Shown piece by piece: positions 29,041-37,673 of a stretch of 64,000 nt of DNA. A model generated the notes under the pieces. It was not told where the DNA came from, searched no databases, and saw only the letters and a list, made by a program, of their open reading frames with translations. The stretch spans positions 1-64,000 of the forward strand of contig CAMCXW010000003.1 of assembly GCA_945883625.1 (NCBI GenBank), written 5' to 3'. Origin of the DNA: Spirosoma fluviale. Lineage in GTDB: Bacteria > Bacteroidota > Bacteroidia > Cytophagales > Spirosomataceae. The stretch's first letter is position 1; each line of letters starts with the position of its first letter. The translations under genes and the position numbers were made by a program.

Positions 29041-29150
29041 TTTAGTATCTATTTAACATAATATAAATTATATAACAATTTGATATAATTTGTAGAAACG
29101 CGATACTTCGCGTATTTTGATATGATTAGACGCAAAGTATTGCTTCTATA
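29041..29150. other. AT-rich spacer between inverted heptad arms, with a short hairpin
   Basis: No gene is seen. The stretch is very AT-rich (many ATAT and AATT) and contains a perfect small hairpin, ACGCGA-TACT-TCGCGT, at about 29098-29113. A similar CGCG core (TACGCGTCTC) follows another heptad array at 54821. It could be the body of a small non-autonomous repeat element. Confidence 0.4.
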
Positions 29151-29204
29151 CAGACTCTAAAGTCTAGCGTCCGACGTCTAACGTCTAATGTCTAGAGTCT
29201 AATG
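29151..29204. repeat. GAC-heptad repeat, inverted, six units; overlaps a gene end
   Basis: GTC, the complement of GAC, starts at 29162, 29169, 29176, 29183, 29190 and 29197, again exactly every 7 bases. The array runs into the 3' end of the histidine kinase gene, whose last two codons and TAG stop (29192-29194) fall within it. Confidence 0.75.
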
Positions 29205-30550
29205 GTGAATTTTGTCCATCCATTAAGTTCAGACTGGACTGATATTTGCCCTAGGTGTAAATGAACGATGCGTTCGACAAGTGATAAACCGATGCCATAG
29301 CCTTTAGCATTGGCTGTATTTTCGCCACGAAAGAATGGCTGGAAAATATAGGGTAAATCAGCCTCAGGAATTCCTTTCCCTTCATTTTTCACCTCAATAA
29401 TAATCTTGTTATCCTCAATGGCCAGCTGTACAAATGCTTGCTTATTTGGGCTGAATTTACAGGCATTTTCTAGCAGATTTTTTAATGCTGTCAGAATAAG
29501 TTTTTCATCGCCCTTGATCATCAACAATTCTTCGTCTTCTGGCATGAATTGTGTGTCAAATGTAACTTTATAGGTTGTATTCAACTTTTGCGTTAAACTT
29601 CGCGCTTCCCAAAGTATTTCATCAATTCGAATGACCTGAAAACCTGCTTGGTAATCCGAAACGCTGATTTTGTTTAATTCCAACAAGGATTCCGTAATTG
29701 CCGCTAAGTCCTGTGTATCTTCTAATACAGAGGCGATTGTCAACTTGTAATCTGCTGTTGATCGCTCATTTAATAAGCTTACTTCCAATTGGGCTGAGAT
29801 CTTGGTTAGTGGGTTTTTTAACTCATGGGATACGTTGGCAATAAATGTTTTTTGAAAGCGAAATGCACTTTCAATTCGTTCTAAGAGCCGGTTAATGGTC
29901 GCTACCATTTTGCCAATTTCATCTTCGGAATCTGCTGTTTCTAACCTTTGTTCTAGTCGCTTAGGTGACAGTAAATCCACTTGTTTAATAACTTCTGAAA
30001 TGGGTCGTACTGCCCTTCCGGCAAAAAACCATCCAGAGATAACAACAATGAAGACAAATAAGAGAAACAAAGCGATCAGAATGTTCTTTAAATCCTTTGC
30101 ATTTTCTGCTGAATATTGATCAACCGCACCTGCAAAAACGACTATTTGGCCTTCTGGTGTAACAAATACGGTACCTAGTACCTCTAAATCGTCCGTTTCA
30201 AATCGAACTTCTTTTTTCTTGAAGACTTCTTTAACACGGTTTACGTCTATATGAAAGTTAATTGTGTCATTCGATCGATAAATACGCTCATTGCACGTGT
30301 CATACGCCATAATATTTTCACGATATAAGATATCGCGATTAGCGCGGTCGATGATTCTCAGTAGTTTAGAATCAACTTGTTTTACGTTGACTAATAATTC
30401 TGCGGCAGTGTTTGCTTTTTGGCGCAGCCGACTGTAAAATTTGTCTTTGTAATTCTGTTGGGTAAATACATAAATAATAAAATACGATACGAATAAAATC
30501 GCCGAAACTAAATATGTAAACTGATATGTTAGTCGGGAACGTATCTGCAT
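29192..30550 (-). CDS. Membrane sensor histidine kinase (HAMP-HisKA-HATPase)
   Basis: A 452-residue two-component sensor. Transmembrane segments at about 10-30 and 157-177 flank a periplasmic sensor of about 125 residues; a HAMP domain, HisKA with the phospho-acceptor His242 in VSHELKNPL, and HATPase_c (NLLENACKFS N box, VKNEGKGIPE G1 box, GYGIGLSLV G2 box) follow. It overlaps the response-regulator stop as TAATG, so the pair is coupled. Layout matches CusS/BasS-like kinases; the signal is unknown. The final Arg, Leu and stop codon come from a heptad repeat, so the natural C terminus may have been altered by the repeat. Confidence 0.93.
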   Translation of the reverse strand: MQIRSRLTYQFTYLVSAILFVSYFIIYVFTQQNYKDKFYSRLRQKANTAAELLVNVKQVDSKLLRIIDRANRDILYRENIMAYDTCNERIYRSNDTINFHIDVNRVKEVFKKKEVRFETDDLEVLGTVFVTPEGQIVVFAGAVDQYSAENAKDLKNILIALFLLFVFIVVISGWFFAGRAVRPISEVIKQVDLLSPKRLEQRLETADSEDEIGKMVATINRLLERIESAFRFQKTFIANVSHELKNPLTKISAQLEVSLLNERSTADYKLTIASVLEDTQDLAAITESLLELNKISVSDYQAGFQVIRIDEILWEARSLTQKLNTTYKVTFDTQFMPEDEELLMIKGDEKLILTALKNLLENACKFSPNKQAFVQLAIEDNKIIIEVKNEGKGIPEADLPYIFQPFFRGENTANAKGYGIGLSLVERIVHLHLGQISVQSELNGWTKFTIRL

Positions 30551-31230
30551 TATTCTTGTCGTAAAATGTATCCCATACCAAATTGTGTATGAATCAATTT
30601 GCTTGAAAAGCCTTTATCTACCTTTTTCCGCAAGTAATTTACATATACTTCGATCAAATTGGAGCTGTTTTCATCCTCTACCTCCCAGATATTTTCTGCA
30701 ATTTCAGCCTTTGAAATTACTTTTTCTTGGTTGCGAAGAAAGTATTCCATTAATTGGAATTCCTTAGCGGTCAGGTTAATTTTCTGCCCGGAACGCGATA
30801 CAATTTTACTTGAGAGATCCAATTCTAAGTCGGCAAATTTTAATACCTGTGCCTCAATCATCGTCTGATTAGAACGTTTAATCAAGGCTTTAACACGTGC
30901 TAAAAACTCCTTGAAATCAAATGGCTTAGCCAAATAATCATCCGCTCCAGCATCAAATCCTTCTATTTTATCGTCGGTAGTACTTAAGGCTGTCAACATT
31001 AATATGGGTGTCTGTATCCCCTCTATTCGTAATTTGCGACATAGTTCGAGTCCATTCAGCCCTGGTATAATGATGTCTGAGATGATTAATTGATACGTAT
31101 TTCGTGTGGCTAATTGGTACCCCATTAGACCATCATACGCTACTTCCACTGCATAATTATTCTCTTCCAAACCTTGTTTCAAGGATTGGACGGTTTTAGG
31201 CTCATCTTCTATCAATAAAATTTTAACCAT
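30550..31230 (-). CDS. OmpR-family response regulator
   Basis: A 226-residue DNA-binding response regulator: receiver domain with acidic pocket Glu8-Asp9 and phospho-acceptor Asp52, Thr at LMLTAL and Lys at LAKPF, then a winged-helix trans_reg_C domain (residues about 130-224, ending HTQFGMGYIL). It starts at once after the MazG-like gene's stop and overlaps the kinase start, so the three genes form one operon. Confidence 0.95.
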   Translation of the reverse strand: MVKILLIEDEPKTVQSLKQGLEENNYAVEVAYDGLMGYQLATRNTYQLIISDIIIPGLNGLELCRKLRIEGIQTPILMLTALSTTDDKIEGFDAGADDYLAKPFDFKEFLARVKALIKRSNQTMIEAQVLKFADLELDLSSKIVSRSGQKINLTAKEFQLMEYFLRNQEKVISKAEIAENIWEVEDENSSNLIEVYVNYLRKKVDKGFSSKLIHTQFGMGYILRQE

Positions 31231-31698
31231 TTAACGTAAGATACTCACCAGGTCCGCCGGTGAATAATTAATGGATTTAAGTACTTTATTGTCGGACTTA
31301 CGATATACTTTCCACAAGCCATTTTCCTCTAAAATTTCCGCTAGCGTACCATCTTTATCCGCATAAAATTTCACAGTTGCTTCTGCTTCAGCTAGGCTTT
31401 GACAAGCTTTTGACATATTCGATCGCTGTACTTCATTGAATAATTCGACGAATTTTTCACCCATGCCAAACTCCAAAACAGCCCCTGAAAGGACATATTG
31501 TAAATCACATAAAGCATCGGCTATTTCAACTATATCATTCGCAGCTATGGCTTCTTTGAGTTCTTCTAGTTCTTCTGCCAACAAGCTTACGCGGAGCTGG
31601 CAGCGTTCTGCACTTGGAATACCTGGTTTATCCACAATCGGAGCACCAAAAGTTTGGTGAAACTGGGCTACTTGATTTAAAGAATCTATTTTTTGCAT
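31231..31698 (-). CDS. MazG-like/PRA-PH-superfamily pyrophosphohydrolase
   Basis: A 155-residue all-alpha NTP-PPase-like protein. The metal-binding pattern EELEELKEA...EIADALCDLQYV fits ExxE...ExxD of the phosphoribosyl-ATP pyrophosphohydrolase/MazG superfamily. Such enzymes clear non-canonical or damaged nucleotides. It abuts the response regulator with no gap. Next to it, on the upstream side, is the DnaA-box cluster. Exact substrate unknown. Confidence 0.84.
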   Translation of the reverse strand: MQKIDSLNQVAQFHQTFGAPIVDKPGIPSAERCQLRVSLLAEELEELKEAIAANDIVEIADALCDLQYVLSGAVLEFGMGEKFVELFNEVQRSNMSKACQSLAEAEATVKFYADKDGTLAEILEENGLWKVYRKSDNKVLKSINYSPADLVSILR

Positions 31699-31775
31699 GA
31701 ATTAAGCGTTATTCATTAAAATTAAACAATTATTTTTCCAAATTAAAAAGCTAATTAGCTACATATTAGCTCCAT

Positions 31776-31869
31776 TTGTACACATTATTCATGGTTATCC
31801 ACATAAAAATGTGGATAACTAATGGAAGAATTATTAAATTGTTCACAACTGTGGATAAGTCGTGGAAAA
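31776..31869. other. DnaA-box cluster (origin-like or DnaA-titration site)
   Basis: Three perfect DnaA boxes (TTATCCACA) occur in a 190-base gene-free gap: forward at 31795-31803, reversed at 31810-31818 and 31850-31858. Near-matches lie at 31776-31784 (TTGTACACA), 31839-31847 (TTGTTCACA) and 31861-31869 (TTTTCCACG reversed). The left part (31699-31775) is strongly AT-rich, as an unwinding region would be. No dnaA is in view. It could be oriC, a DnaA-regulated promoter of the flanking genes, or a DnaA-binding reservoir. Confidence 0.6.
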
Positions 31870-31888
31870 GATCTTGCGAATTAGCATA

Positions 31889-32380
31889 CTAAGACTGTGG
31901 CTTGCTTTCAGAAAAAGTTCCATCCGAATAAAAAATTAGAACACGCTCAATTTTCTTTTCCAGGTAGGATGGGTTTGCATCTGATACTGCTAACGGAACG
32001 CTTGAAACGCGCTCTGAATTATTACTTTCTCTGGTACGTCTGAGATTTGATTGTACGATCGTTTGTTCAGGCAAAATATTTTTAACGGATTCTGAGGGCG
32101 TAGGTAAAACAGGATCAAAAAGAGAAGGAGCTGTTGGAGTAGTAACCATTTCCTTAGCGACAGCTAGTGATCCTAAGGTGCGATCCTCAAATAATAAATC
32201 CTCTGCCGTAATTTCAGGAAATACACGTAAAATTTTCTGAACGACATCTAAACTAGGTTTATTACGTCCAGAAAGTATATGAGATATGCTACTACGCGGT
32301 ATACCTAATTTATCAGCGAATTGTGAAGCACTTAATTGCTTACGCTTAATTAACAATTCGATTTTCTCACTTAAATTCAT
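31889..32380 (-). CDS. XRE-family helix-turn-helix regulator
   Basis: A 163-residue protein with an N-terminal Cro/C1-type HTH (residues about 5-60; LSASQFADKLGIPRSSISHILSGR), a low-complexity Ser/Pro linker, and a short C-terminal segment (EKKIERVLIFYSDGTFSESKP) that looks conserved. Not recognised as a named regulator. It has a strong promoter upstream and ends 20 bases from a DnaA-box cluster, which hints at a link with replication or with DnaA-controlled expression (inference). Confidence 0.85.
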   Translation of the reverse strand: MNLSEKIELLIKRKQLSASQFADKLGIPRSSISHILSGRNKPSLDVVQKILRVFPEITAEDLLFEDRTLGSLAVAKEMVTTPTAPSLFDPVLPTPSESVKNILPEQTIVQSNLRRTRESNNSERVSSVPLAVSDANPSYLEKKIERVLIFYSDGTFSESKPQS

Positions 32381-32408
32381 AATTGATCTTTGTAAACAAA
32401 TAGTATTA

Positions 32409-32439
32409 CAAAATTAAATTATAAATTAATAAAAACAAA
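32409..32439 (-). promoter_or_regulatory. Promoter of the XRE gene
   Basis: On the minus strand TTTG (32439-32436), 19-base spacer, TAATTTTG (32416-32409), exact to both elements, 29 bases before the ATG. Confidence 0.68.
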
Positions 32440-32463
32440 TTGAAATTAAGCCACAATTGTAAT

Positions 32464-33303
32464 TTACAAAAGTGATATACAGTCGGAATGCAAAGCAATT
32501 AGTTTACTTTTGTAAAGTGCGCCAACACCCTTTTTGAAATCCTTTTTAGACATCCCTAATTCAAAATAAATCTCCTCTGCAGGGCTTTTGTCATGTAATT
32601 TTAATACGCCATTACTCGCTTTGATTGCAGTTAGGATTCGTTCAGCCTGTGCATCTATGCGTACCATACCCACAGGTTCTAGACGTAAATCAAGTTTACC
32701 ATCTAGCCGAATATTATTAATGTATACATTTGTAGATTCGCCAAATGTCAAGTTTGTAAACACTTGATTTTTAAATAACATTCCTATTTTATAATTGTTT
32801 ACAAGGCATTTGATTCCTAAATCTGTGTCTTCAAATGGAATTGCGGATACTTTGTCTCCAATTGTAAATTCACTACCATCGGTTAATGGCAGAAACTTCT
32901 CTATTCTTGCTGATGCGACGATACGATCTGTTTGGCTATCCAAATAAACATATACGAAATATGATCTCCCTACCGACATCTTTTGAAATTGCTGACTAAA
33001 AGGAACAAAAAGGTCTTTGGCTAATCCCCATTCCATAAATACACCTAATGGAGTAACTGATTTTACCTCTAAATAAGCAAATTGGTCTATCGTTGCTTTT
33101 GGCTTTAGCGTAGTAGCTATAATTCGATCTTCCGAATCGCGGTAGATGAATACATCAATAAAATCATCTATTTGATAATTTTCTGGTACATATTGTAAGG
33201 GAAGCAAGATTTCATCCTCATACCCATCTAGGTATAAACCAAAAGGTACTTCCTTGATAATGCGTAGGTGATTGTATTCACCAATTTTTAATTCATTTTC
33301 CAT
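32464..33303 (-). CDS. CvfB-like S1 RNA-binding protein
   Basis: A 279-residue protein of the CvfB/YitL family: tandem S1-like OB folds (residues about 5-70, 72-140, 145-215) and a C-terminal winged helix (LGMSKKDFKKGVGALYKSKLI). Members bind RNA; CvfB affects virulence gene expression in Staphylococcus. Its ATG follows directly after the T-run of the dapD terminator, so it has essentially no separate leader. Confidence 0.88.
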   Translation of the reverse strand: MENELKIGEYNHLRIIKEVPFGLYLDGYEDEILLPLQYVPENYQIDDFIDVFIYRDSEDRIIATTLKPKATIDQFAYLEVKSVTPLGVFMEWGLAKDLFVPFSQQFQKMSVGRSYFVYVYLDSQTDRIVASARIEKFLPLTDGSEFTIGDKVSAIPFEDTDLGIKCLVNNYKIGMLFKNQVFTNLTFGESTNVYINNIRLDGKLDLRLEPVGMVRIDAQAERILTAIKASNGVLKLHDKSPAEEIYFELGMSKKDFKKGVGALYKSKLIALHSDCISLL

Positions 33304-33329
33304 AAAAAAACCCGGTTGAGTAAACCGGG
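33304..33329 (-). terminator. Terminator/attenuator between dapD and cvfB-like gene
   Basis: On the minus strand CCCGGTTT-ACTC-AACCGGG is followed by seven T and then at once by ATG of the downstream gene. It can end dapD transcripts or act as an attenuator in the leader of the next gene. A near -7 box (TACCTTTA) lies just upstream of the hairpin. Confidence 0.8.
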
Positions 33330-33355
33330 CTGTAAAGGTAAGGATAGATTTTGGT

Positions 33356-34174
33356 TTAGACTACCACGTTATTTTCGCGCAAGGCTTGATTTAATGATGT
33401 TTTCAAATCTGTACTCTCTTTACGTTTACCAATAATGAGTGCACATGGTACACCATACGTTCCTGCTGGGAAATTCTTTTGAATTGATCCTGGGATAACA
33501 ACTGAGTTTTCAGGTACATAGCCTATGTATTCTACAGGTTCAGGACCACTTACATCAATGATCTTAGAAGAACCTGTAATGGTTACACCAGCACCCAAAA
33601 CAGCCCTTTTACCGATGTGCGCACCTTCAACTACGATACAGCGAGAGCCGATAAAGGCACCATCTTCAATAATCACGGGAGCTGCTTGAGGTGGTTCAAG
33701 TACTCCACCAATACCCACACCACCACTTAAATGAACATGTTTTCCGATTTGTGCGCAACTGCCTACAGTCGCCCAAGTGTCAACCATGGTTCCTTCGTCA
33801 ACATACGCTCCAATATTTACATAAGAGGGCATTAAAATTGTTCCTTTCGCCAAAAATGCGCCATAACGCGCTACTGCAGGCGGAACAACACGAACACCTA
33901 ATTCCTTATAATTCGTTTTTAAACGCATTTTATCATGGTATTCAAAAATGCCAACCTCACTCACGGTCATTTGACGAATAGGGAAATACATCACTATGGC
34001 TTTCTTTACCCACTCATTTACCTGCCATGAGCCATCAGCATTAGGTTCAGCGGTACGTAGTTCGCCCGCATCAACTGATGCAACAACTTGTTCAATCGCC
34101 GCAATTACCTCTGGTGTATTACGCGTCTCTGGTTTGTCCCAGGCCGCTAAAATGATCTGTTCTACTGAATTCAT
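33356..34174 (-). CDS. dapD: 2,3,4,5-tetrahydropyridine-2,6-dicarboxylate N-succinyltransferase
   Basis: Succinylates tetrahydrodipicolinate in the diaminopimelate/lysine pathway. The 272-residue trimeric enzyme has a left-handed beta-helix of hexapeptide repeats (VNIGAYVDEGTMVDTWATVGSCAQIG, residues about 125-220). ATG 34174 is chosen: it begins NSVEQIILAAWD, the usual family start, whereas the frame to 34213 is leader. Followed by a terminator. Confidence 0.96.
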   Translation of the reverse strand: MNSVEQIILAAWDKPETRNTPEVIAAIEQVVASVDAGELRTAEPNADGSWQVNEWVKKAIVMYFPIRQMTVSEVGIFEYHDKMRLKTNYKELGVRVVPPAVARYGAFLAKGTILMPSYVNIGAYVDEGTMVDTWATVGSCAQIGKHVHLSGGVGIGGVLEPPQAAPVIIEDGAFIGSRCIVVEGAHIGKRAVLGAGVTITGSSKIIDVSGPEPVEYIGYVPENSVVIPGSIQKNFPAGTYGVPCALIIGKRKESTDLKTSLNQALRENNVVV

Positions 34175-34406
34175 ATAATATGTATGCAAAATTTTGAGAG
34201 CGCAAATTACCAATAAAAGATTTTTATCAGGCCTTATAAGTCAAATAATTCTTAGTCGACCACTCATTTGCCACAAATACAAGGCCAAAATTAACACTAA
34301 TTTAACTTAAACTTAAATAATCTAACTTACTGATTATCATTTAGTTGATAATTTATTCCAAATAATATATTGTGAAAAAAGGCTCGAAAATTAGCCAAAT
34401 AAACAA

Positions 34407-34421
34407 GTGACAATCTGTCAC
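34407..34421. promoter_or_regulatory. Palindromic operator candidate upstream of gapA
   Basis: GTGACA and TGTCAC are perfect inverted halves around ATC, of the size bound by a dimeric repressor or activator. It lies about 190 bases upstream of the gapA -33 element and 230 bases from dapD. Regulator unknown. Confidence 0.4.
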
Positions 34422-34508
34422 CCCCCTGCCCCACTCGATTTGCGAAGCATTTCCTTACTCAAATATGCAAAATATTTTTGAATAAAAAACGTATCCGAGA
34501 TAAAATGA

Positions 34509-35669
<1,161 letters not shown>

Positions 35670-35693
35670 TTAATTCTATATCATTTTCAAAAG

Positions 35694-35714
35694 AGAGGCT
35701 TAGGCCTCTTTTTT
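35694..35714. terminator. Terminator shared by gapA and trmB
   Basis: AGAGGC-TTAG-GCCTCT followed by six T on the plus strand. The trmB stop codon (35700-35702) lies in the loop, so the last trmB codons form one arm of the stem. The U-tract is good for gapA and weaker for trmB. Confidence 0.78.
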
Positions 35715-36365
35715 GTTTTCTACCCGTGCATAATTTATGGTATAGCCTTTATCGAACCATATTTTCTCAAATCGGGTCTTAATTCCAAAGTGATCTTCAT
35801 TCCAAATTGATGTATATAAGTCTTTTGTTTCAGCTAAGCTTCGTAATTGATACGCTTGGAATTGAGCCAATGAATATTCGAAAAATTCAGATGAATCCGT
35901 TTTTAAATGAATTATACCATCCGGTTTTAATAAGCGTAAATATTTTTCTAAGTAAAATGGAAATGTTAACCGCTTCTTTTCGTCTCGGTCTTTCATGCGT
36001 GGATCAGGAAAAGTAATCCATATTTCATCAATTTCATTTGGCAGAAAGAAGTCTTCAATAAATTGAATCTGAATGCGCAAAAATGCCACATTGGTAAGTT
36101 GCATCGCTTCTGCTTGTTGGCCACCCGCAGCAAGGCGATCCCCTTTGATATCTACACCAATAAAATTTTTGGATGGAAATAATTTCCCTAAACCATTCGT
36201 GTATTCCCCGCGACCACATCCGATTTCAAGTACAATTGGATTTGAATTCAAAAAATAGTCCGACATCCATTTTCCTTGACAATTTTCAAAAAAATGCTTG
36301 GGATGTTGAATAACATTAGCCAATTGCTCGGCGCATTCGTACTTGTATATTTTTCTTCTACTCAA
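35700..36365 (-). CDS. trmB: tRNA (guanine-N7-)-methyltransferase
   Basis: Methylates G46 of tRNAs using SAM. The 221-residue protein has VLEIGCGRGEYT (SAM motif I), FIGVDIKGDR and the TrmB hallmark ITFPDPRMKDRDEKKRL. No ATG is available near the N terminus, so the start is TTG at 36365, three bases after the folC stop. Last gene of the long minus-strand operon from 44169. Confidence 0.94.
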   Translation of the reverse strand: MSRRKIYKYECAEQLANVIQHPKHFFENCQGKWMSDYFLNSNPIVLEIGCGRGEYTNGLGKLFPSKNFIGVDIKGDRLAAGGQQAEAMQLTNVAFLRIQIQFIEDFFLPNEIDEIWITFPDPRMKDRDEKKRLTFPFYLEKYLRLLKPDGIIHLKTDSSEFFEYSLAQFQAYQLRSLAETKDLYTSIWNEDHFGIKTRFEKIWFDKGYTINYARVENKKEA

Positions 36366-36368
36366 AAT

Positions 36369-37652
36369 TTATTCAGCTAATTCAGCAACCATATACGTAC
36401 TGCCTGTAATTAAAATAAAATCTGCTTGCGTTTCACGCGCTGAAGCTAAAGCGAGATTGACGTTGGCATAAATGTCTCCTCGTAATCCATAAACATTCGC
36501 TTTTGCTTGAAGTTCGCCTGCAGATAAAACTCTCGGATTCGATGCTTGGGTAAAATAATACCGCGCATCTTTGGGGAACAAAGCTAATACGCGATCCAAA
36601 TCCTTATCTGCTACCATACCCAAAATGATATGAAGCTGATTGATTTTCATTTGGTTTACTTGACCAAGTACCTCTGAAATGCCTGCTGCATTGTGTGCCG
36701 TGTCCGCCACAACCCACGGATTCCGAACTATCACTTCCCAGCGCCCGCGCAACGAGGTATTTTGTCTTGTTAGTTTTATTCCGTGTTGAATCGATTGTGC
36801 TGAAAGCTGTAAAACACGCCTTTTAGACAGCTGAGTACACCAAGCAATCACACCACGCAAATTTTGAACTTGATAGGTTCCTGCATAAGGACTTTCAATT
36901 TTCAAATCACCCCAGAGCTCTGTTTTGGCAACTAAATGAAGCTCTATTCCTTTTTGCTCTACAGCTGATATTTGTACAAGTTCATCCGCAAAATTCAAAA
37001 ATGCATCACATGCTTGTGCCGTTGACTTAAATACCTCTTCTACTTCTTCCTGCCGCTCACTGATTAATATAGGAATTTGACTTTTGATGATACCCGCTTT
37101 TTCTGTGGCAATTTCTGGCAATGTTTCTCCTAAAATATCTTGATGATCATAGCCAATATTCGTAATGTAGGTAGCGATGGGTTCAATGATATTCGTCGAA
37201 TCTAAGCGTCCACCCAATCCAGTTTCTATCACCGCATAGTCTACGCCTTGTTCTTTAAAAAAAGCAAAGGCCATAAGTACGGTCCATTCAAAAAAACTCG
37301 GCTTTATCTCTGCAATGAGCGCAAGGTGTTTGGTAAAAAAGTCAACAACCCAATCATGCGAAACTTCTTGTCCATTTACTTTTATCCGCTCCGTAAATGA
37401 TTTTAAATGAGGTGATGTGTATAAACCGACCCTAAATCCCGCTTCCTGTAATATGGAAGCCATGAAGTGAGATGAACTCCCCTTGCCATTCGTTCCTGCA
37501 ATATGTAAACTTTTAAAATGCTGCTGGGGATTTCCAATCTTCGCAGCCAATTCCTGAATATTTCCTAAACCTGGTTTGAACGCTTTTTTACCTTCCCGAT
37601 GAAAAACAGGAAGTTGGGCATACAAGAAGTTAATAACCTCTTCGTAAGTCAT
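36369..37652 (-). CDS. folC: Folylpolyglutamate synthase/dihydrofolate synthase
   Basis: Adds glutamate to folates (and to dihydropteroate in bifunctional forms). The 427-residue Mur-ligase-like protein has the ATP loop HIAGTNGKGSSSHF, the omega-loop region YTSPHLKSFTERI, and DTAHNAAG in the C-terminal domain. ATG 37652 is preferred to the TTG three codons upstream. Sits after the TonB-like gene by about 20 bases in the envelope operon, an arrangement seen in other Bacteroidota. Confidence 0.95.
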   Translation of the reverse strand: MTYEEVINFLYAQLPVFHREGKKAFKPGLGNIQELAAKIGNPQQHFKSLHIAGTNGKGSSSHFMASILQEAGFRVGLYTSPHLKSFTERIKVNGQEVSHDWVVDFFTKHLALIAEIKPSFFEWTVLMAFAFFKEQGVDYAVIETGLGGRLDSTNIIEPIATYITNIGYDHQDILGETLPEIATEKAGIIKSQIPILISERQEEVEEVFKSTAQACDAFLNFADELVQISAVEQKGIELHLVAKTELWGDLKIESPYAGTYQVQNLRGVIAWCTQLSKRRVLQLSAQSIQHGIKLTRQNTSLRGRWEVIVRNPWVVADTAHNAAGISEVLGQVNQMKINQLHIILGMVADKDLDRVLALFPKDARYYFTQASNPRVLSAGELQAKANVYGLRGDIYANVNLALASARETQADFILITGSTYMVAELAE

Positions 37653-37673
37653 ACGAGTCAAAATAGACTTAAA

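Noticed and set aside
31889..33303. Phage or plasmid partition module (XRE plus RNA-binding protein)
   Set aside because: CvfB-like and dapD neighbours are chromosomal housekeeping genes, and no integrase, att site or ParA/B is seen.
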